Below are positions 47,314 to 48,604 of a DNA stretch of 48,604 nt, one piece after another. The DNA is taken from positions 124,270 through 172,873 of the forward strand of contig NZ_BAAAHE010000011.1 in NCBI RefSeq assembly GCF_039525035.1, read 5' to 3'. The notes beneath the pieces were generated by a model. That model saw only the letters and a program-made list of their open reading frames with translations. It was not told the DNA's origin and ran no database searches. The stretch's first letter is position 1. Every line of letters starts with the position of its first letter. Source of the DNA: Sporichthya brevicatena (lineage in GTDB: Bacteria > Actinomycetota > Actinomycetes > Sporichthyales > Sporichthyaceae). Made by a program: the position numbers and the translations under genes.

Positions 47314-48604
47314 TCAGGTCAAGCCCTTGAAGCACTCGACCTTGCTGCCCACCGGGGCGACATATCCCTTCGTCGTGACGCCGAGCAGGTACGCGCAGTC
47401 GTTGTTGGACGGCGGCGCGCCCTTGTTGAAGGTGATCGGGGGAGCGATTCCGTCGAGCTTCTCGTTTTTGATCTGCCAGAGGCCGGACAGCACCATGTCG
47501 ACGGTGACCGGCCCACTGCGTGCCTGGTCGCTCACCTTCTCGAGGGCCTTCTCGAGCAACTTGCCGGAGGCCCAGCCCGACATCGTGTTCTGGTCGAGCG
47601 GGGAATCCGGCGCCAGCCGCAGGTAGGCCTCCCGGAATTCCTTGCCGCCAACCGAGTCCGTGGAAAGGAAGGGAGCGTTCCCGTTGCCGAGGTACATGCC
47701 GAGTTCGCGCAGGTTCGGGTCGTTGGCGGCGGCATCGCTCACGGCCAACGCGGACGTTGCAGTCGTACCGGTGAATCCGAGCGCCTTGCAGGATCGTGCG
47801 GCCCGGGCGGCCCCTGACCCGTCCAGGGACAGGAAGATGACATCGACCTTTGCCGCCTTCATCGCCTGGCACTCGGCCGTGTAGTCCGGCGACGTCAGCG
47901 ACGAGACGCGCTTGGCGACCGCTTGCAGGCCGGCGGCACGGGAGAAGGCCTCGAATTGCTCATTGACGATCCCGCACCCCGCCGACTCGACGCAGTAGAT
48001 CAGACCCGCCTTTGTTCCCCCACGCTCGACCGCGGCCGCCTTCATCGCAGCCGCCCACGTGGCCACGGCATTGCCGCCCTGCGGGAAGAGATAGGGACTA
48101 GCGTGCCACGTGGTGTCGGCGAGATCGCCGCCGACGAAGGGGATTTTCCGCTTCTCAGCGAACTGCCGACCTACCGCCACCGTGGTCGGGATCGCAGCTC
48201 CCACGATCGCGACGGCCTTCTTGTTGTCGACCAGCTCGGTCAAGTTCGACGTCACGCGCGCGGGGTCAGCCCCGTCGTCCATCTGGTAGAGCTTCACCGG
48301 GTGGCACTGAATGCCGCCACGCGCATTCACCGCGCGAAGCCACAACGCCACTCCGGTCCGAATATTGCCGACGGAGGCGCCGATCAACCCGGAGAAGGCG
48401 GCGGTCTGGCCGATGACGATCGGTGCGAGCGACTTGCTGCACGGGGCGTTCGGTCCGGCGGGAACCGCTGCGCTGCTGCCCTGCGTTCCCGAACTCGTCT
48501 TGACCCCTGGCTTGGTCGCGGTCCCGGTCGTGCCGCTGGTGGCGGCTCCGGTCGTGCCGGTGGTCGCGGCGCCGGTGGTGGCGGCGCCGGTGGTGCCCGG
48601 GGCC
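47314..48604 (-). CDS. ABC-type solute-binding protein, branched-chain amino acid family (N-terminus cut)
   Basis: About 430 residues are visible and the N-terminus lies beyond the window edge. The periplasmic-binding fold (Peripla_BP_6 type) is clear from CSKSLAPIVIGQTAAFSGLIG, VNARGGIQCHPVKLYQMDDG, VAIVGAAIPTT and VDVIFLSLDGSGAARAARSC. In front of it is a low-complexity Thr/Gly/Ala stretch of about 35 residues (TTGAATTGAATTGTTGAAT), as in cell-wall-spanning linkers between a lipoprotein anchor and the domain. The frame remains open to position 48604. This family imports amino acids, amides, aromatic acids and other carboxylates. Here it probably brings in the catabolic substrate or its acid. 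Permease and ATPase genes are not visible. Confidence 0.87.
   Translation of the reverse strand, partial: APGTTGAATTGAATTGTTGAATSGTTGTATKPGVKTSSGTQGSSAAVPAGPNAPCSKSLAPIVIGQTAAFSGLIGASVGNIRTGVALWLRAVNARGGIQCHPVKLYQMDDGADPARVTSNLTELVDNKKAVAIVGAAIPTTVAVGRQFAEKRKIPFVGGDLADTTWHASPYLFPQGGNAVATWAAAMKAAAVERGGTKAGLIYCVESAGCGIVNEQFEAFSRAAGLQAVAKRVSSLTSPDYTAECQAMKAAKVDVIFLSLDGSGAARAARSCKALGFTGTTATSALAVSDAAANDPNLRELGMYLGNGNAPFLSTDSVGGKEFREAYLRLAPDSPLDQNTMSGWASGKLLEKALEKVSDQARSGPVTVDMVLSGLWQIKNEKLDGIAPPITFNKGAPPSNNDCAYLLGVTTKGYVAPVGSKVECFKGLT
48520..48604. repeat. Imperfect GGTGGTSGCGGCGCC-type repeats encoding a Thr/Gly/Ala linker
   Basis: Short repeated units built on GGTGGTGGCGGCGCC and GGTCGTGCCG run to the window edge. 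They encode the (T-T-G-A-A)n linker of the solute-binding protein and are likely to vary in copy number. Confidence 0.7.

Overview
The window comes from a high-G+C Gram-positive genome, almost certainly an actinomycete. The evidence is G+C-saturated third codon positions, frequent GTG starts, a group 1h [NiFe]-hydrogenase operon, a PucR regulator, a mycofactocin-coupled type dehydrogenase and long runs of genes joined by 1-14 nt overlaps. The genus cannot be fixed from the sequence alone; Pseudonocardiales, Sporichthya-like or mycobacterial relatives would all fit. I see no rRNA, complete tRNA, CRISPR array or insertion sequence.

Left block (1-12 kb): a high-affinity hydrogen-oxidation locus. 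One leftward operon starts at about 8.9 kb and runs DUF1641 protein (internally duplicated), hydrogenase small and large subunits (hhyS, hhyL), an enlarged maturation protease, an 87-residue protein, a TPR protein, a NifU/Rieske fusion, a six-bladed NHL propeller and the start of hypF, which leaves the window. A rightward arm carries an AraC-type regulator, hypA and a His-rich hypB. The 190-bp divergent promoter holds a perfect GTGA-N6-TCAC palindrome (CRP-type) and a pair of 9-bp direct repeats 22 bp apart (AraC-type). hypB converges on and overlaps a glutamine-amidotransferase gene.

Middle (12-17.6 kb): a cold-shock gene with a long leader and a perfect terminator, a PucR-family regulator, a DadA-like FAD oxidoreductase, and an AbiEi/AbiEii toxin-antitoxin pair. 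The pair has a palindromic operator beside its start codon and is flanked by short direct repeats and tRNA-like fragments, suggesting a small acquired island.

Right block (17.6-48.6 kb): a large catabolic region for a CoA-activated, probably polycyclic or isoprenoid acid. It contains two acyl-CoA ligases, three long/short acyl-CoA dehydrogenase pairs plus one stand-alone dehydrogenase, three crotonase-fold proteins, a double-hotdog thioesterase, four SDRs, two aldehyde dehydrogenases, an Ltp2-like aldolase with its DUF35 partner, an SCP2-like protein, a P450 with its [3Fe-4S] ferredoxin, two GntR/FadR-type regulators and a periplasmic-type solute-binding protein cut by the right edge. Aldolase/DUF35, SCP2, P450 and paired dehydrogenases recall steroid side-chain degradation, but no ring-degradation genes are present, so the substrate is unknown.

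The most unusual content is three Rieske-oxygenase homologues with complementary lesions. One (38151-39041) keeps all four Rieske cluster ligands but has lost both iron-binding His of the catalytic domain. A second (39038-39928) has lost three of four Rieske ligands and both His. A third (45436-46437) has lost three of four Rieske ligands but keeps the complete catalytic iron motif. All three keep the inter-subunit bridging Asp. I propose a hetero-oligomeric oxygenase in which cluster and active site are carried by different gene products.
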